This document shows, piece by piece, positions 26,395 to 34,049 of a stretch of DNA of 35,371 nucleotides. The number at the start of each line of letters is the position of its first letter. The stretch's first letter is position 1. The position numbers and the translations under genes were made by a program. Under the pieces are notes generated by a model that had not been told where the DNA came from, ran no database searches, and saw only the letters and a program-made list of their open reading frames with translations. The DNA is from Alphaproteobacteria bacterium (lineage in GTDB: Bacteria > Pseudomonadota > Alphaproteobacteria > Rhodobacterales > Rhodobacteraceae), in contig JAAAPD010000038.1 in NCBI GenBank assembly GCA_009908505.1, positions 1 to 35,371 on the forward strand, given 5' to 3'.

Positions 26395-26763
26395 TCACCG
26401 ATGTTGGTCGATCAACACCGGATACCCGTCCGGGTCCACCACCACGAAACTGCCCGGCCCACTGTCGCCACCCTGTTCCTGCGTCACCTCCAGCCCGGCC
26501 GCCTTCGCCCGCTCCTTGATCTCGCGCACATCCGTGAACGGATCGACCTCGCCCGCGCTCTGGTCCCAGCCCGGGTTGAACGTCAGCATTGCGCCCTCGA
26601 ACATGCCCTGGAACAGCCCGACCAAAGTGTCGCCGTTCTTCATGATCAGGTAATTGTGCTCTTCATTGCCCCCGAAACATTCGAAGCCCAGCGCTTCGTA
26701 GAATGCCTTGGACGCCCCGAGGTCCTTGACCCCAAGACTGATCGAGAATGCCCCAAGTTTCAT
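26395..26763 (-). CDS. VOC (glyoxalase/bleomycin-resistance fold) family protein
   Basis: A 122-residue protein with the paired beta-alpha-beta-beta-beta modules of the VOC superfamily: ISLGVKDLGASKAFYEALGF near the N-terminus and GSFVVVDPDGYPVLIDQHR at the C-terminus. Potential metal ligands are incomplete relative to glyoxalase I, so the activity cannot be predicted. It has a GGAGG Shine-Dalgarno and is divergent from the DUF1643 gene across 49 bases. It converges on truB with a 66-base gap in which I see no convincing terminator. Confidence 0.85.
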   Translation of the reverse strand: MKLGAFSISLGVKDLGASKAFYEALGFECFGGNEEHNYLIMKNGDTLVGLFQGMFEGAMLTFNPGWDQSAGEVDPFTDVREIKERAKAAGLEVTQEQGGDSGPGSFVVVDPDGYPVLIDQHR

Positions 26764-26812
26764 CTCTCTACCTCCATGTTGACGCGGACATCATAGCACG
26801 GGACAAGGCATC

Positions 26813-27319
26813 ATGATCACCCGCACGCATACCAAGGGCGATGCGCCCTCGACCGCCATCTATTCCGATTGCGAACGCTACCGCTATGCGCTGACCCGGA
26901 TCTGGGACCCGGCAGGCGACAAGGCGCTGTTCATCATGCTCAATCCTTCCACTGCGACCGAGGTCCAGAACGACCCCACCGTGGAACGTTGTGAACGACG
27001 CGCCCGCGCCCTAGGTTTCGGAGCCTTCCGCGTGACCAACATCTTCGCCTGGCGCGACACCGACCCGAGGAAGATGCGCGCCGCGCCCGATCCCGTGGGG
27101 CCGGAAAACGACACGGCCATCCGCGAGGGCGCACAATGGGCCGACCGGGTGATCTGCGCTTGGGGCAGCCATGGCGCCCATCTTGAGAGGGGGCCCGCGG
27201 TCGAGGCACTGCTGCGCGACACCGGCGCGCCCCTGTTTCACCTGGGCCTGACCAAGCACGGGCATCCCAAACACCCCCTCTACATTTCCTACACACAGGT
27301 GCCGGAGGCGTGGGATTAA
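26813..27319 (+). CDS. DUF1643 domain-containing protein
   Basis: A 168-residue soluble protein with the DUF1643 hallmarks: RYRYALTRIWDP, FIMLNPSTATEVQNDPTVERC, VTNIFAWRDTDPRKM, VICAWGSHG and GLTKHGHPKHPLYI. The function is unknown; the conserved LNPSTA and TNIFAWR segments suggest a binding pocket. Starts at ATG 26813 after GGGACAAGG. Its neighbours (VOC protein and RTX protein) do not suggest a pathway. Confidence 0.88.
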   Translation: MITRTHTKGDAPSTAIYSDCERYRYALTRIWDPAGDKALFIMLNPSTATEVQNDPTVERCERRARALGFGAFRVTNIFAWRDTDPRKMRAAPDPVGPENDTAIREGAQWADRVICAWGSHGAHLERGPAVEALLRDTGAPLFHLGLTKHGHPKHPLYISYTQVPEAWD

Positions 27320-27445
27320 CCACTTGTCCACTTAGTTCCCGTCCGAGCCGTCCGAAAGTGGTATCCAGCATTCCTAGATCGTGGCGCGATGGCCTATCGG
27401 GGTCATGCGCCCCGCCAAAACCGGCATGCAGAAAAGGAATGAGTG

Positions 27446-28297
27446 ATGTTGCCACTGCTTGGACTTCTGGGACTTGCCCTGGCCGGGTCCGCCCTTGTCG
27501 ACACGTCCTGGGGGGACGAGGAAGAAGAGCCGCCGCAGGACGACCCCGCCGGCACGACCGAGATCGTTGCCCCCCTGCCCACCGGATCCGAGGGCGACGG
27601 CGGGCCGGACGAGCTCTATGGTGGCGCCGAAGGTGACACGATCCTTGGCCACGGCGGCGACGACTACATCGACGGGCGCGAAGGCGACGACACGCTGATC
27701 GGCGGCGCGGGGGCGGACGAACTGCACGGCCATGACGGCGACGATGCGCTGATCGGCGGCGCGGACGGCGATACGCTCTATGGCTACCTGGGCGATGACC
27801 TGCTCGATGGCGGCCACGGCGACGATCAATTGGTCGGGGGCGCGGGCGACGACTCGCTGACCGGCGGCACGGGCGCGGATTCCCTGCTGGGCGGGTTCGG
27901 CAATGATACGCTGGCCGGCGGCGGCGGCGAGGATGTGATGCATGCCGGCGACGGCGACGATCGCATCGACGGGATCACCGGCGAAGAGGTCGCCGCGCGC
28001 GACTTTCTCAATGGCGGGGCCGGGTCCGACCACATCCTCGGCGGCACGGGTGACGTGTTCGACGGCGGCAGCGGCGCGGATAGCTTCGAGGTGATGGGCC
28101 CGGATGTCACGATCATGGATTACAACCCGGACGAGGACAGCCTGATCCTGCATACCAGCGGCCCCGACGCCGTGTTGTCCAGCCAGACCACGCAAGACGG
28201 CGTGATCGTCCTGGCCGACGGCGAACCGCTGGCCCTGCTGCGTGGCCTGTCGGCGCTCGACCTCTCGGCGGTCCAGGTGCAGCTGGCGCAGCCGTGA
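27446..28297 (+). CDS. RTX-repeat calcium-binding protein with N-terminal hydrophobic anchor
   Basis: A 283-residue acidic protein. An N-terminal hydrophobic segment ([19 protein letters not shown]) is followed by an acidic, Pro-rich stretch [10 protein letters not shown] and then about a dozen glycine-aspartate nonapeptides of the GGxGxDxLx type (about residues 55-200, for example [20 protein letters not shown]), which form calcium-filled parallel beta-rolls. A non-repeat C-terminal domain of about 70 residues ends the protein. Most RTX proteins leave by type I secretion without an N-terminal signal, so the hydrophobic start suggests Sec export or membrane anchoring. ATG 27446 follows AAGGA; a GTG one codon earlier is possible. 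No type I secretion genes are nearby. Confidence 0.88.
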   Translation: MLPLLGLLGLALAGSALVDTSWGDEEEEPPQDDPAGTTEIVAPLPTGSEGDGGPDELYGGAEGDTILGHGGDDYIDGREGDDTLIGGAGADELHGHDGDDALIGGADGDTLYGYLGDDLLDGGHGDDQLVGGAGDDSLTGGTGADSLLGGFGNDTLAGGGGEDVMHAGDGDDRIDGITGEEVAARDFLNGGAGSDHILGGTGDVFDGGSGADSFEVMGPDVTIMDYNPDEDSLILHTSGPDAVLSSQTTQDGVIVLADGEPLALLRGLSALDLSAVQVQLAQP

Positions 28298-28306
28298 AGA
28301 ATCCCT

Positions 28307-28335
28307 TTGCAACCGCGCGTGATTCTTTCTATACG
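28307..28335 (+). promoter_or_regulatory. rpsO: Candidate sigma-70 promoter of rpsO with overlapping inverted repeat
   Basis: TTGCAA (28307-28312), a 17-base spacer and TATACG (28330-28335) resemble a housekeeping promoter about 100 bases before rpsO. A perfect inverted repeat CGCGCGT / ACGCGCG (28314-28320 and 28333-28339) overlaps the spacer and the -10 region. It may be an operator or coincidence. Confidence 0.4.
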
Positions 28336-28434
28336 CGCGCAGCCGAACCGCAGTCTTGCGGACGGCACCCTCCATGGGCCTTGTCTGGACGACATCCCGG
28401 CTTGCGCCTTGACCCTTTAGAACAGGAGACCCCG

Positions 28435-28704
28435 ATGTCGATCACAGCTGAAGAAAAATCCAAGATTTTCAAGGAATTCGCCACCAAGGAAGGCGATACC
28501 GGTTCGCCCGAAGTGCAGATCGCGATCCTGACTTCGCGCATCAACACCCTGACCGAGCACTTCAAGACCCACAAGAAGGACAACCACGGCCGCCGTGGCC
28601 TTCTCAAGATGGTCGCCCAGCGCCGCAAGCTTCTGGACTACCTGCGCGGCAAGGAAGAGGCCCGCTACAAGGACGTCATCAAGAAGCTGGGCATCCGCCG
28701 CTAA
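28435..28704 (+). CDS. rpsO: 30S ribosomal protein S15
   Basis: An 89-residue S15, full family length, with the conserved core [39 protein letters not shown] and [20 protein letters not shown]. It binds the 16S rRNA three-way junction early in 30S assembly. ATG 28435 has an AGGAGA Shine-Dalgarno. The leader contains a small perfect hairpin CCGCA/TGCGG (28348-28361), which could take part in the autoregulation known for S15 in other bacteria. A strong terminator follows, so rpsO is not simply read through into bciA and pnp. Confidence 0.98.
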   Translation: MSITAEEKSKIFKEFATKEGDTGSPEVQIAILTSRINTLTEHFKTHKKDNHGRRGLLKMVAQRRKLLDYLRGKEEARYKDVIKKLGIRR

Positions 28705-28729
28705 GACCGGCAAAAATCGAAAGTCGATG

Positions 28730-28758
28730 CCGCGTCTCCAGCCGGGGGCGCGGTTTTT
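28730..28758 (+). terminator. Rho-independent terminator after rpsO
   Basis: A 10-bp stem (CCGCGTCTCC with GGGGGCGCGG, two G-U pairs) closes a 4-base loop and is followed immediately by five T residues. It starts 25 bases after the rpsO stop. Confidence 0.9.
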
Positions 28759-28804
28759 CGTATCCGGAATTGGCCGGTCATGTCGACATGCTCTAGGGTA
28801 GGTC

Positions 28805-29776
28805 ATGATGACGACATCGCACGAAGTGTTCCTTGTCGGGGCCACCGGCACAATCGGCCGGGCCACGGCTCGGGCCCTGCAAGATGCCGGGCATCGTGTC
28901 ACCGCGCTGATCCGGCCCCGGCCCGATGCGCAACGTCTGCTGCCCGGCGTCGAGCTGCGTCATGGCGACCCGACCGACCCCGCCTCGCTGGTGCGGGACG
29001 GCCTTCGGCAGGACAGCTTCGACGTCGTGCTGTCCTGCCTCGCCTCGCGGACTGGCGCCCCCCGCGACGCCTGGGCAGTGGACCATCGGGCCCATCTGGA
29101 TCTTCTGGAGGCTGCACAAAGGGCCGGTATCGGACATATGATCCTGTTGTCGGCCCTGTGCGTGCAAAATCCGAAGCTTGAGTTCCAGCATGCCAAACTG
29201 GCCTTCGAAACCGCGCTGATCGACGCCCCGATCGCGCATTCGATCGTCCGGCCGACCGCGTTCTTCAAATCGCTGTCGGGTCAGGTGGCGCGCGTCCGCG
29301 ACGGCAAGCCCTATTTGATCTTCGGCGACGGTCGGATGACCGCCTGCAAACCGATCCACGACGATGATCTGGGGGCCTACCTGGCCCGCTGCGTGACCGA
29401 TCCGGTCCTGCGCAACCGCATCCTACCCATCGGCGGGCCAGGGCCAGCCTTGACGCCCCGCGAAATGGGCGAAATGCTGTTCGAACTGACCGGGCAGCCA
29501 CCCCGGTATCGCACTGTTCCGCCGGGCGTGCTGCGCGGTATCGCCCGCGGCCTCGACCTTCTGGGCCGGGTCTCGCGCCGCATGGCCGACCGTGCCGAAT
29601 TCGCCAGGATCGGGCACTACTACGCGACCGAGTCGATGCTGGTCCTCGACCCCGCCTCTGGCCAGCCAGATCCCGCGGCAACCCCGTCGTTCGGAACGCG
29701 CCGTCTGCAGGATCACTATGCCGCCCTCCTGGCCGGCGAGGTCGCCGATGACAGGGGCGATCACGCGGTATTCTGA
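28805..29776 (+). CDS. bciA: 3,8-divinyl (proto)chlorophyllide 8-vinyl reductase, BciA type
   Basis: A 323-residue NAD(P)H-dependent reductase of the atypical SDR/NmrA group. The nucleotide-binding motif GATGTIG occupies residues 12-18. Long stretches match the plant/BciA divinyl reductase pattern: VVLSCLASRTGAPRDAW, LLSALCVQNPKLEFQHAKL, SIVRPTAFFKSLSGQV, GKPYLIFGDGRMTACKPI, ILPIGGPGPALTPREMGE and YYATESMLVLDP. The enzyme reduces the C8 vinyl group during (bacterio)chlorophyll synthesis, so its presence suggests a photosynthetic host. Start is ATG 28805 or the adjacent ATG 28808. It lies between rpsO and pnp, away from any other photosynthesis gene in view. A generic NmrA-like reductase is the alternative, but the match to conserved BciA blocks is extensive. 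Confidence 0.9.
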   Translation: MMTTSHEVFLVGATGTIGRATARALQDAGHRVTALIRPRPDAQRLLPGVELRHGDPTDPASLVRDGLRQDSFDVVLSCLASRTGAPRDAWAVDHRAHLDLLEAAQRAGIGHMILLSALCVQNPKLEFQHAKLAFETALIDAPIAHSIVRPTAFFKSLSGQVARVRDGKPYLIFGDGRMTACKPIHDDDLGAYLARCVTDPVLRNRILPIGGPGPALTPREMGEMLFELTGQPPRYRTVPPGVLRGIARGLDLLGRVSRRMADRAEFARIGHYYATESMLVLDPASGQPDPAATPSFGTRRLQDHYAALLAGEVADDRGDHAVF

Positions 29777-29859
29777 CCGCCCCAAGCCCGCGACAAGCTA
29801 TGCTTTTCACGCCGGGGTTTTTGCTGTATCGACCCCGATATCTGAAACGTGACGCCTTA

Positions 29860-29908
29860 GACCCCGGCGCATGAGATGATGAGAGGGGTCGGCGGCAATG
29901 GGGCCGCC
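29860..29908 (+). promoter_or_regulatory. pnp: Structured leader upstream of pnp (two hairpins)
   Basis: Two inverted repeats lie in tandem 50-100 bases before pnp: GACCCC (29860-29865) with GGGGTC (29885-29890), and GGCGGC (29891-29896) with GCCGCC (29903-29908) around a 6-base loop. In enterobacteria a stem-loop in the pnp leader is cut by RNase III and mediates autoregulation by PNPase. A similar role here is inference. Confidence 0.4.
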
Positions 29909-29961
29909 AATGACACGAGGGAACCGGAAGGCCGGGAGCGCCCTCAGACAGGAAACGATAG

Positions 29962-32097
29962 ATGTTCAAAGAAGTGAAAAAATCCATCCAGTGGGGCGAG
30001 GAAACGCTGACACTGGAAACGGGCAAGATCGCCCGCCAGGCCGATGGCTGCGTCATCGCCACCTATGGTGAAACCTCGGTCATGGCGGCCGTCACCTATG
30101 CCAAAGAACCCAAGCCGGGGCAGGACTTCTTCCCGCTGACGGTTCACTACCAGGAAAAATATTACGCCGCCGGCAAGGTGCCGGGTGGCTTCTTCAAGCG
30201 CGAGGCCCGTCCGACCGAGAAGGAAACGCTGACCGCGCGCCTGATCGACCGCCCGATCCGCCCGCTCTTCGTGCCCGGCTTCAAGAACGAAGTTCTAGTC
30301 ATGTGCACCGTTCTGTCCCACGACCTGGTCAATGACCCGGACATGGTGGCGATGATCGCCGCCAGCGCCGCGCTGACCATTTCCGGTGCGCCCTTCATGG
30401 GCCCGATCGCCGGCTGCCGCGTGGGCTACGAGGATGGCGACTACATCCTGAACCCGGAACTCGACGACATGCACAAGCTGCGGGACAACCCCGACCAGCG
30501 GCTGGACTTGGTCGTCGCGGGCACCAAGGACGCCGTGATGATGGTCGAGTCCGAGGCCTATGAGCTGACCGAGGAAGAGATGCTGGGCGCCGTGACCTTC
30601 GCGCATGAGCAGATCCAACCGGTCATCGACTGCATCATCGACTTGGCCGAGGACGCCGCGAAAGAACCGTTCGACTTCACACCGCCGGATTACGCAGACC
30701 TCTACGCCATCGTGGCCGCCGCCGGCGAAGCCAAGATGCGCGAGGCCTACGCGATCCTCGACAAGCAGGAACGCACCAGCGCCGTAGCCGCCGTCAAGTC
30801 CGAGATCATCGAGGGCCTGTCGGAAGAGCAGCAAGAGGATCCGACCCTCGGCGCCGCCCTGAAAAAGCTGGAATCCACGGTCCTGCGCGGCTCGGTCGTG
30901 AAAGACGGCAAGCGGATCGACGGCCGCGCCCTCGACGAGGTGCGCGACATCGTCTGCGAAACCGGTCTGCTGCCCCGCACGCACGGCTCGGCCCTGTTCA
31001 CCCGTGGCGAAACGCAAGGGTTGGTCGTAACAACGCTGGGCACCGGCGACGACGAACAGATGATCGATGCGCTGGAAGGGACCTACAAGTCCAACTTCCT
31101 GCTGCACTACAACTTCCCGCCCTATTCGGTCGGCGAAGCGGGTCGTGTCGGCCCACCGGGTCGTCGCGAAGTCGGCCATGGCAAGCTGGCCTGGCGCGCG
31201 CTTCAGGCCGTGCTGCCCGCCGTCACCGACTTTCCCTACACGATCCGGCTGGTCTCGGAGATTACCGAGTCGAACGGCTCGTCCTCCATGGCGTCCGTCT
31301 GTGGCGGGTCGCTGTCCATGATGGATGCGGGCGTGCCGCTCAAGGCGCCGGTCGCCGGTGTGGCCATGGGTCTGGTGCTGGAAGACGATGGCGACTATGC
31401 CATCCTGACCGATATCCTGGGCGACGAGGACCACCTCGGCGACATGGACTTCAAGGTCGCGGGCACCGAGAACGGCATTACCAGCCTGCAGATGGACATC
31501 AAGGTCGCGGGCATCACCCCCGAGATCATGAAGAAGGCGCTGGAACAGGCCAAGCAGGGCCGGATGCACATCCTTGGCGAAATGGGCAAGGCCCTGTCCG
31601 AGGCCAGCGATTTTTCGATCCACGCGCCGCGTATCGAAACCATGCAGGTGCCCACCGACAAGATCCGCGAAGTCATCGGGTCGGGCGGCAAGGTCATCCG
31701 CGAAATCGTGGAAGTCTCGGGCGCCAAGGTCGACATCAACGACGAGGGCATCATCAAGATCGCCTCGCCCAACGGGGATGCCATCCAGAAGGCCTATGAC
31801 ATGATCCACGCGATCGTGGCCGAGCCGGAAGAGGGGCACATCTACAAGGGCACCGTCGTCAAGATCGTCGATTTCGGCGCCTTCGTGAACTTCTTCGGCA
31901 AGCGCGACGGGCTGGTCCATGTCAGCCAGATCGAGAACCGCCGCCTGAACCATCCTTCGGATGTGCTCAAAGAAGGCCAGGAGGTCTGGGTCAAGCTGAT
32001 GGGCTTCGACGACCGCGGCAAGGTCCGCCTGTCGATGAAGGTCGTCGACCAGGAGACCGGCGAAGAGGCCAAGCCGGAAAAGGAAGACGCCGAATAA
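29962..32097 (+). CDS. pnp: Polyribonucleotide nucleotidyltransferase (PNPase)
   Basis: A 711-residue PNPase, a trimeric 3'-5' phosphorolytic exoribonuclease. Two RNase PH domains flank a helical linker (first block with [25 protein letters not shown] sequence split around residue 80; second with [20 protein letters not shown]). A KH domain has its GSGG loop near residue 573 and an S1 domain begins near residue 625 ([20 protein letters not shown]). The acidic C-terminal tail is typical. ATG 29962 is preceded by AGGAAA. The expected rpsO neighbour is separated by bciA. A strong terminator follows. Confidence 0.98.
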   Translation: MFKEVKKSIQWGEETLTLETGKIARQADGCVIATYGETSVMAAVTYAKEPKPGQDFFPLTVHYQEKYYAAGKVPGGFFKREARPTEKETLTARLIDRPIRPLFVPGFKNEVLVMCTVLSHDLVNDPDMVAMIAASAALTISGAPFMGPIAGCRVGYEDGDYILNPELDDMHKLRDNPDQRLDLVVAGTKDAVMMVESEAYELTEEEMLGAVTFAHEQIQPVIDCIIDLAEDAAKEPFDFTPPDYADLYAIVAAAGEAKMREAYAILDKQERTSAVAAVKSEIIEGLSEEQQEDPTLGAALKKLESTVLRGSVVKDGKRIDGRALDEVRDIVCETGLLPRTHGSALFTRGETQGLVVTTLGTGDDEQMIDALEGTYKSNFLLHYNFPPYSVGEAGRVGPPGRREVGHGKLAWRALQAVLPAVTDFPYTIRLVSEITESNGSSSMASVCGGSLSMMDAGVPLKAPVAGVAMGLVLEDDGDYAILTDILGDEDHLGDMDFKVAGTENGITSLQMDIKVAGITPEIMKKALEQAKQGRMHILGEMGKALSEASDFSIHAPRIETMQVPTDKIREVIGSGGKVIREIVEVSGAKVDINDEGIIKIASPNGDAIQKAYDMIHAIVAEPEEGHIYKGTVVKIVDFGAFVNFFGKRDGLVHVSQIENRRLNHPSDVLKEGQEVWVKLMGFDDRGKVRLSMKVVDQETGEEAKPEKEDAE

Positions 32098-32118
32098 GCG
32101 TCCTTTCCAGGATCACGG

Positions 32119-32150
32119 AAAAGCCCCGGTCGCAGGATCGGGGCTTTTTT
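32119..32150 (+). terminator. Rho-independent terminator after pnp
   Basis: GCCCCG (32123-32128) pairs with CGGGGC (32139-32144), extended by four A-T pairs, and is followed by a run of six T residues. It begins about 20 bases past the pnp stop. Confidence 0.9.
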
Positions 32151-32245
32151 CGCGCACGGATTGCCGGGCGGTTTCGATCCGACTAGCCTTGTCGCCCGTG
32201 GGAATCGGTGTTTCCGGCCCGATCCGTTCTGGGAGAAGTGCGAAC

Positions 32246-32845
32246 ATGATCAGCCGCCGCACCATGCTGTCGCTTGCAGGCGCCGGGCTGCTTGGCGGCC
32301 TGGCCGGATCTGCCCGGGCCTTCAGCGACCGCGACCTACCCGGCGGGTTAGACATGGGATACGAGATTCCGCCGGAACTGCAGGCGGGTATAGTGCCGAT
32401 CACCCCGGGCCATGACCCGGGGGAAATCCATGTCGTCACCAACAGGCGCTGGCTGTATCTGACGCTCTATGATGGCGCGGCGATCCGCTATCCCATCGCG
32501 GTCGGCGCCGCTGGCCTCAGCTTTCGCGGCGCGGCCTATATCGGCGACAAGCGCCATTGGCCGCACTGGCAACCGACCCGCAACATGATCCGCCGAGAAC
32601 CCGAGAAATACGGCCCCTATGCCGCCGGTGTCCCCGGCGGGCCGCAGAACCCCTTGGGCGCACGGGCCCTCTATCTCTATCGAAACGGGAGCGATACGCT
32701 CTATCGCATCCACGGCACATCCCAACCCTGGAGCATCGGCCGTGCCGGGTCATCGGGCTGTATCCGCATGTTCAACAGCCACGTGGCCCACCTGTATCAA
32801 CAGGTGCATATCGGAACGCGCGTGGTGGCGCATGACAACGTCTAG
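32246..32845 (+). CDS. L,D-transpeptidase (YkuD domain), Tat-exported
   Basis: A 199-residue exported protein. The N-terminus MISRRTMLSLAGAGLLGGLA has a twin-arginine motif. The YkuD catalytic signature is complete: His156 in HGT and Cys172 in SSGCIRM. Such enzymes make 3-3 cross-links in peptidoglycan or attach lipoproteins to it, and resist most beta-lactams. The domain lies directly after the signal without LysM or other binding repeats. ATG 32246 has GGGAGAAG upstream. It follows the pnp terminator and converges on the ABM-domain gene with 12 bases between stops. Confidence 0.92.
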   Translation: MISRRTMLSLAGAGLLGGLAGSARAFSDRDLPGGLDMGYEIPPELQAGIVPITPGHDPGEIHVVTNRRWLYLTLYDGAAIRYPIAVGAAGLSFRGAAYIGDKRHWPHWQPTRNMIRREPEKYGPYAAGVPGGPQNPLGARALYLYRNGSDTLYRIHGTSQPWSIGRAGSSGCIRMFNSHVAHLYQQVHIGTRVVAHDNV

Positions 32846-32857
32846 AAGGCACCAGCA

Positions 32858-33172
32858 TCAGCGCTTCACGCTCTGCGGGGTCATCGTGGCGCCGGTCTTG
32901 CAGACGCGGACGCGGGGCGGGCCGGCGAAATGCTCGGAAAAGCGCTGCATTGTTTCGCGAAACTCGGGCGAGTCTGCCAGCGCCTTGTAGGCCGCCGGAT
33001 CGCGCCAGCGTGCAATGACGATGACGGCGTCGCTGTCCTGATCCAGCAACATCTCGGCGCCCAGCCAGCCCGGCTGGTCCCGTACCAGGGGCGGATTGGT
33101 TTCTTCGAACAGGGCGGCAACCAGGGGCCCGGCGCCCGGCTTCAAGTCGACTTGGGTGACAACTGCGAACAT
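32858..33172 (-). CDS. ABM-domain (antibiotic biosynthesis monooxygenase-like) small protein
   Basis: A 104-residue ferredoxin-fold protein with the ABM pattern: FAVVTQVDLKPGAGPLVAALF at the start and DAVIVIARWRDPAAYKALADSPEF in the middle. Family members include cofactor-free quinol monooxygenases and haem-degrading enzymes, but many are of unknown function. ATG 33172 is chosen for the GGGGAGGAAG Shine-Dalgarno just upstream. It lies 89 bases downstream of the peroxiredoxin gene on the same strand, with a very stable hairpin between, and may be part of the same oxidative-stress transcript. Confidence 0.82.
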   Translation of the reverse strand: MFAVVTQVDLKPGAGPLVAALFEETNPPLVRDQPGWLGAEMLLDQDSDAVIVIARWRDPAAYKALADSPEFRETMQRFSEHFAGPPRVRVCKTGATMTPQSVKR

Positions 33173-33227
33173 GCACTTCCTCCCCTTCTCGTTTCCAATC
33201 CGGATGGGGTCGACTGTGGGGAAGGTC

Positions 33228-33253
33228 GCCGCCCGGGGCAAGGCCCGGGCGGC
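33228..33253 (-). other. Perfect 10-bp GC hairpin between peroxiredoxin and ABM gene
   Basis: GCCGCCCGGG and CCCGGGCGGC form a perfect 10-bp stem around a 6-base loop. It begins 9 bases past the peroxiredoxin stop. There is no T-tract on the minus strand, so it is more likely an mRNA-stabilising 3' end or attenuator than a strong rho-independent terminator. Confidence 0.6.
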
Positions 33254-33261
33254 CGGGGTCG

Positions 33262-33918
33262 CTACTGGGCGGGTTCCTTGACCCAGCGCAAGTAGGGCAG
33301 TTCGACCTTCATATCGCCGAATTTTTCCTTTGCCTGCGCGTCATCCAGCGACAGGGCGGCGATGACGTCCTGACCCTTCTCCCAGTTGGCGGGTGTCGCG
33401 ATGGGCGTGTTGTAGGTGGCCTGCAGCCCGTCCAGCGCGCGCAGCACCTCGGCAAAGTTGCGACCCACGGACATCGGGTAGGTCATCATCAGCTGAACCT
33501 TCTTGTCCGGGCTGATGATGAAGACAGACCGCACCGAGGCGGTATCGGCCGGGGTCCGGCCATCGGGCAGATAGGCCTCGGCCGGCAGCATGTCGAAGGC
33601 CTTGGACAGCTCGAGGTCCACGTCCGCCACGATCGGGAAACCGGCTTTGGCCTTTGCGTGGCCCTCGATATCGGCCTTCCATTCCTTGTGCTCGGCCACA
33701 TCATCGACCGAGATGCCCAGCACCTTGGTGCCGCGCTTGTCCCATTCATCGGCCAGCTGGGCCACGGCACCGAATTCGGTGGTGCAGACCGGCGTGAAAT
33801 CCTTGGGGTGCGAGAAGATGATGCCCCAGCTGTCGCCGAAATAGTCATGCAGCGCGAAGCTGCCCAGATCGGTTTCGACGGTCAGATTGGGGATCGTGTC
33901 GTTGATGCGCAGGGCCAT
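33262..33918 (-). CDS. 1-Cys peroxiredoxin (Prx6 type)
   Basis: A 218-residue peroxiredoxin of the Prx6 group that reduces hydrogen peroxide and organic peroxides. The peroxidatic Cys45 lies in HPKDFTPVCTTE; no other cysteine is present, so it is a true 1-Cys enzyme needing an external thiol. The C-terminal extension (WEKGQDVIAALSLDDAQAKE and beyond) is typical of Prx6. ATG 33918 follows AAAGGAG; an earlier in-frame start would lie before that Shine-Dalgarno. It is divergent from an aldehyde dehydrogenase gene, and a Fur-family-like palindrome lies about 46 bases upstream. Confidence 0.95.
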   Translation of the reverse strand: MALRINDTIPNLTVETDLGSFALHDYFGDSWGIIFSHPKDFTPVCTTEFGAVAQLADEWDKRGTKVLGISVDDVAEHKEWKADIEGHAKAKAGFPIVADVDLELSKAFDMLPAEAYLPDGRTPADTASVRSVFIISPDKKVQLMMTYPMSVGRNFAEVLRALDGLQATYNTPIATPANWEKGQDVIAALSLDDAQAKEKFGDMKVELPYLRWVKEPAQ

Positions 33919-33963
33919 GTCGGACTCCTTTGGTTGGCGTTCCAAATCATTACGAGTTCTAGA

Positions 33964-33980
33964 TATATAATCATTCTAAA
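33964..33980. promoter_or_regulatory. Possible Fur-family (Irr- or PerR-like) operator in divergent region
   Basis: The sequence TATATAATCATTCTAAA matches the palindrome TTTAGAATCATTCTAAA at 15 of 17 positions and also resembles the PerR box TTATAATNATTATAA at all but two specified positions. It lies between the peroxiredoxin gene and the divergent aldehyde dehydrogenase gene, in the AT-rich part where promoters would be. Which regulator binds, if any, is unknown. Confidence 0.4.
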
Positions 33981-34049
33981 GATGCCAGAGGTTGCTTGTA
34001 GAACATCCGGCCCAGTGACAAGGTGTCGCAAAAATCCGGGAGTCCCGCC

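Noticed and set aside
27398..27414. CGGGG/CCCCG inverted repeat upstream of the RTX gene
   Set aside because: Five-base arms in GC-rich sequence are expected by chance and no nearby promoter element supports an operator.
27600..28060. Tandem repeats resembling a repeat array or CRISPR
   Set aside because: The periodicity is 27 bases with degenerate units, in frame, and encodes RTX nonapeptides; there are no spacers.
30295..31953. A 552-residue open frame opposite pnp
   Set aside because: It is antisense to conserved PNPase domains and has the composition of a shadow frame.
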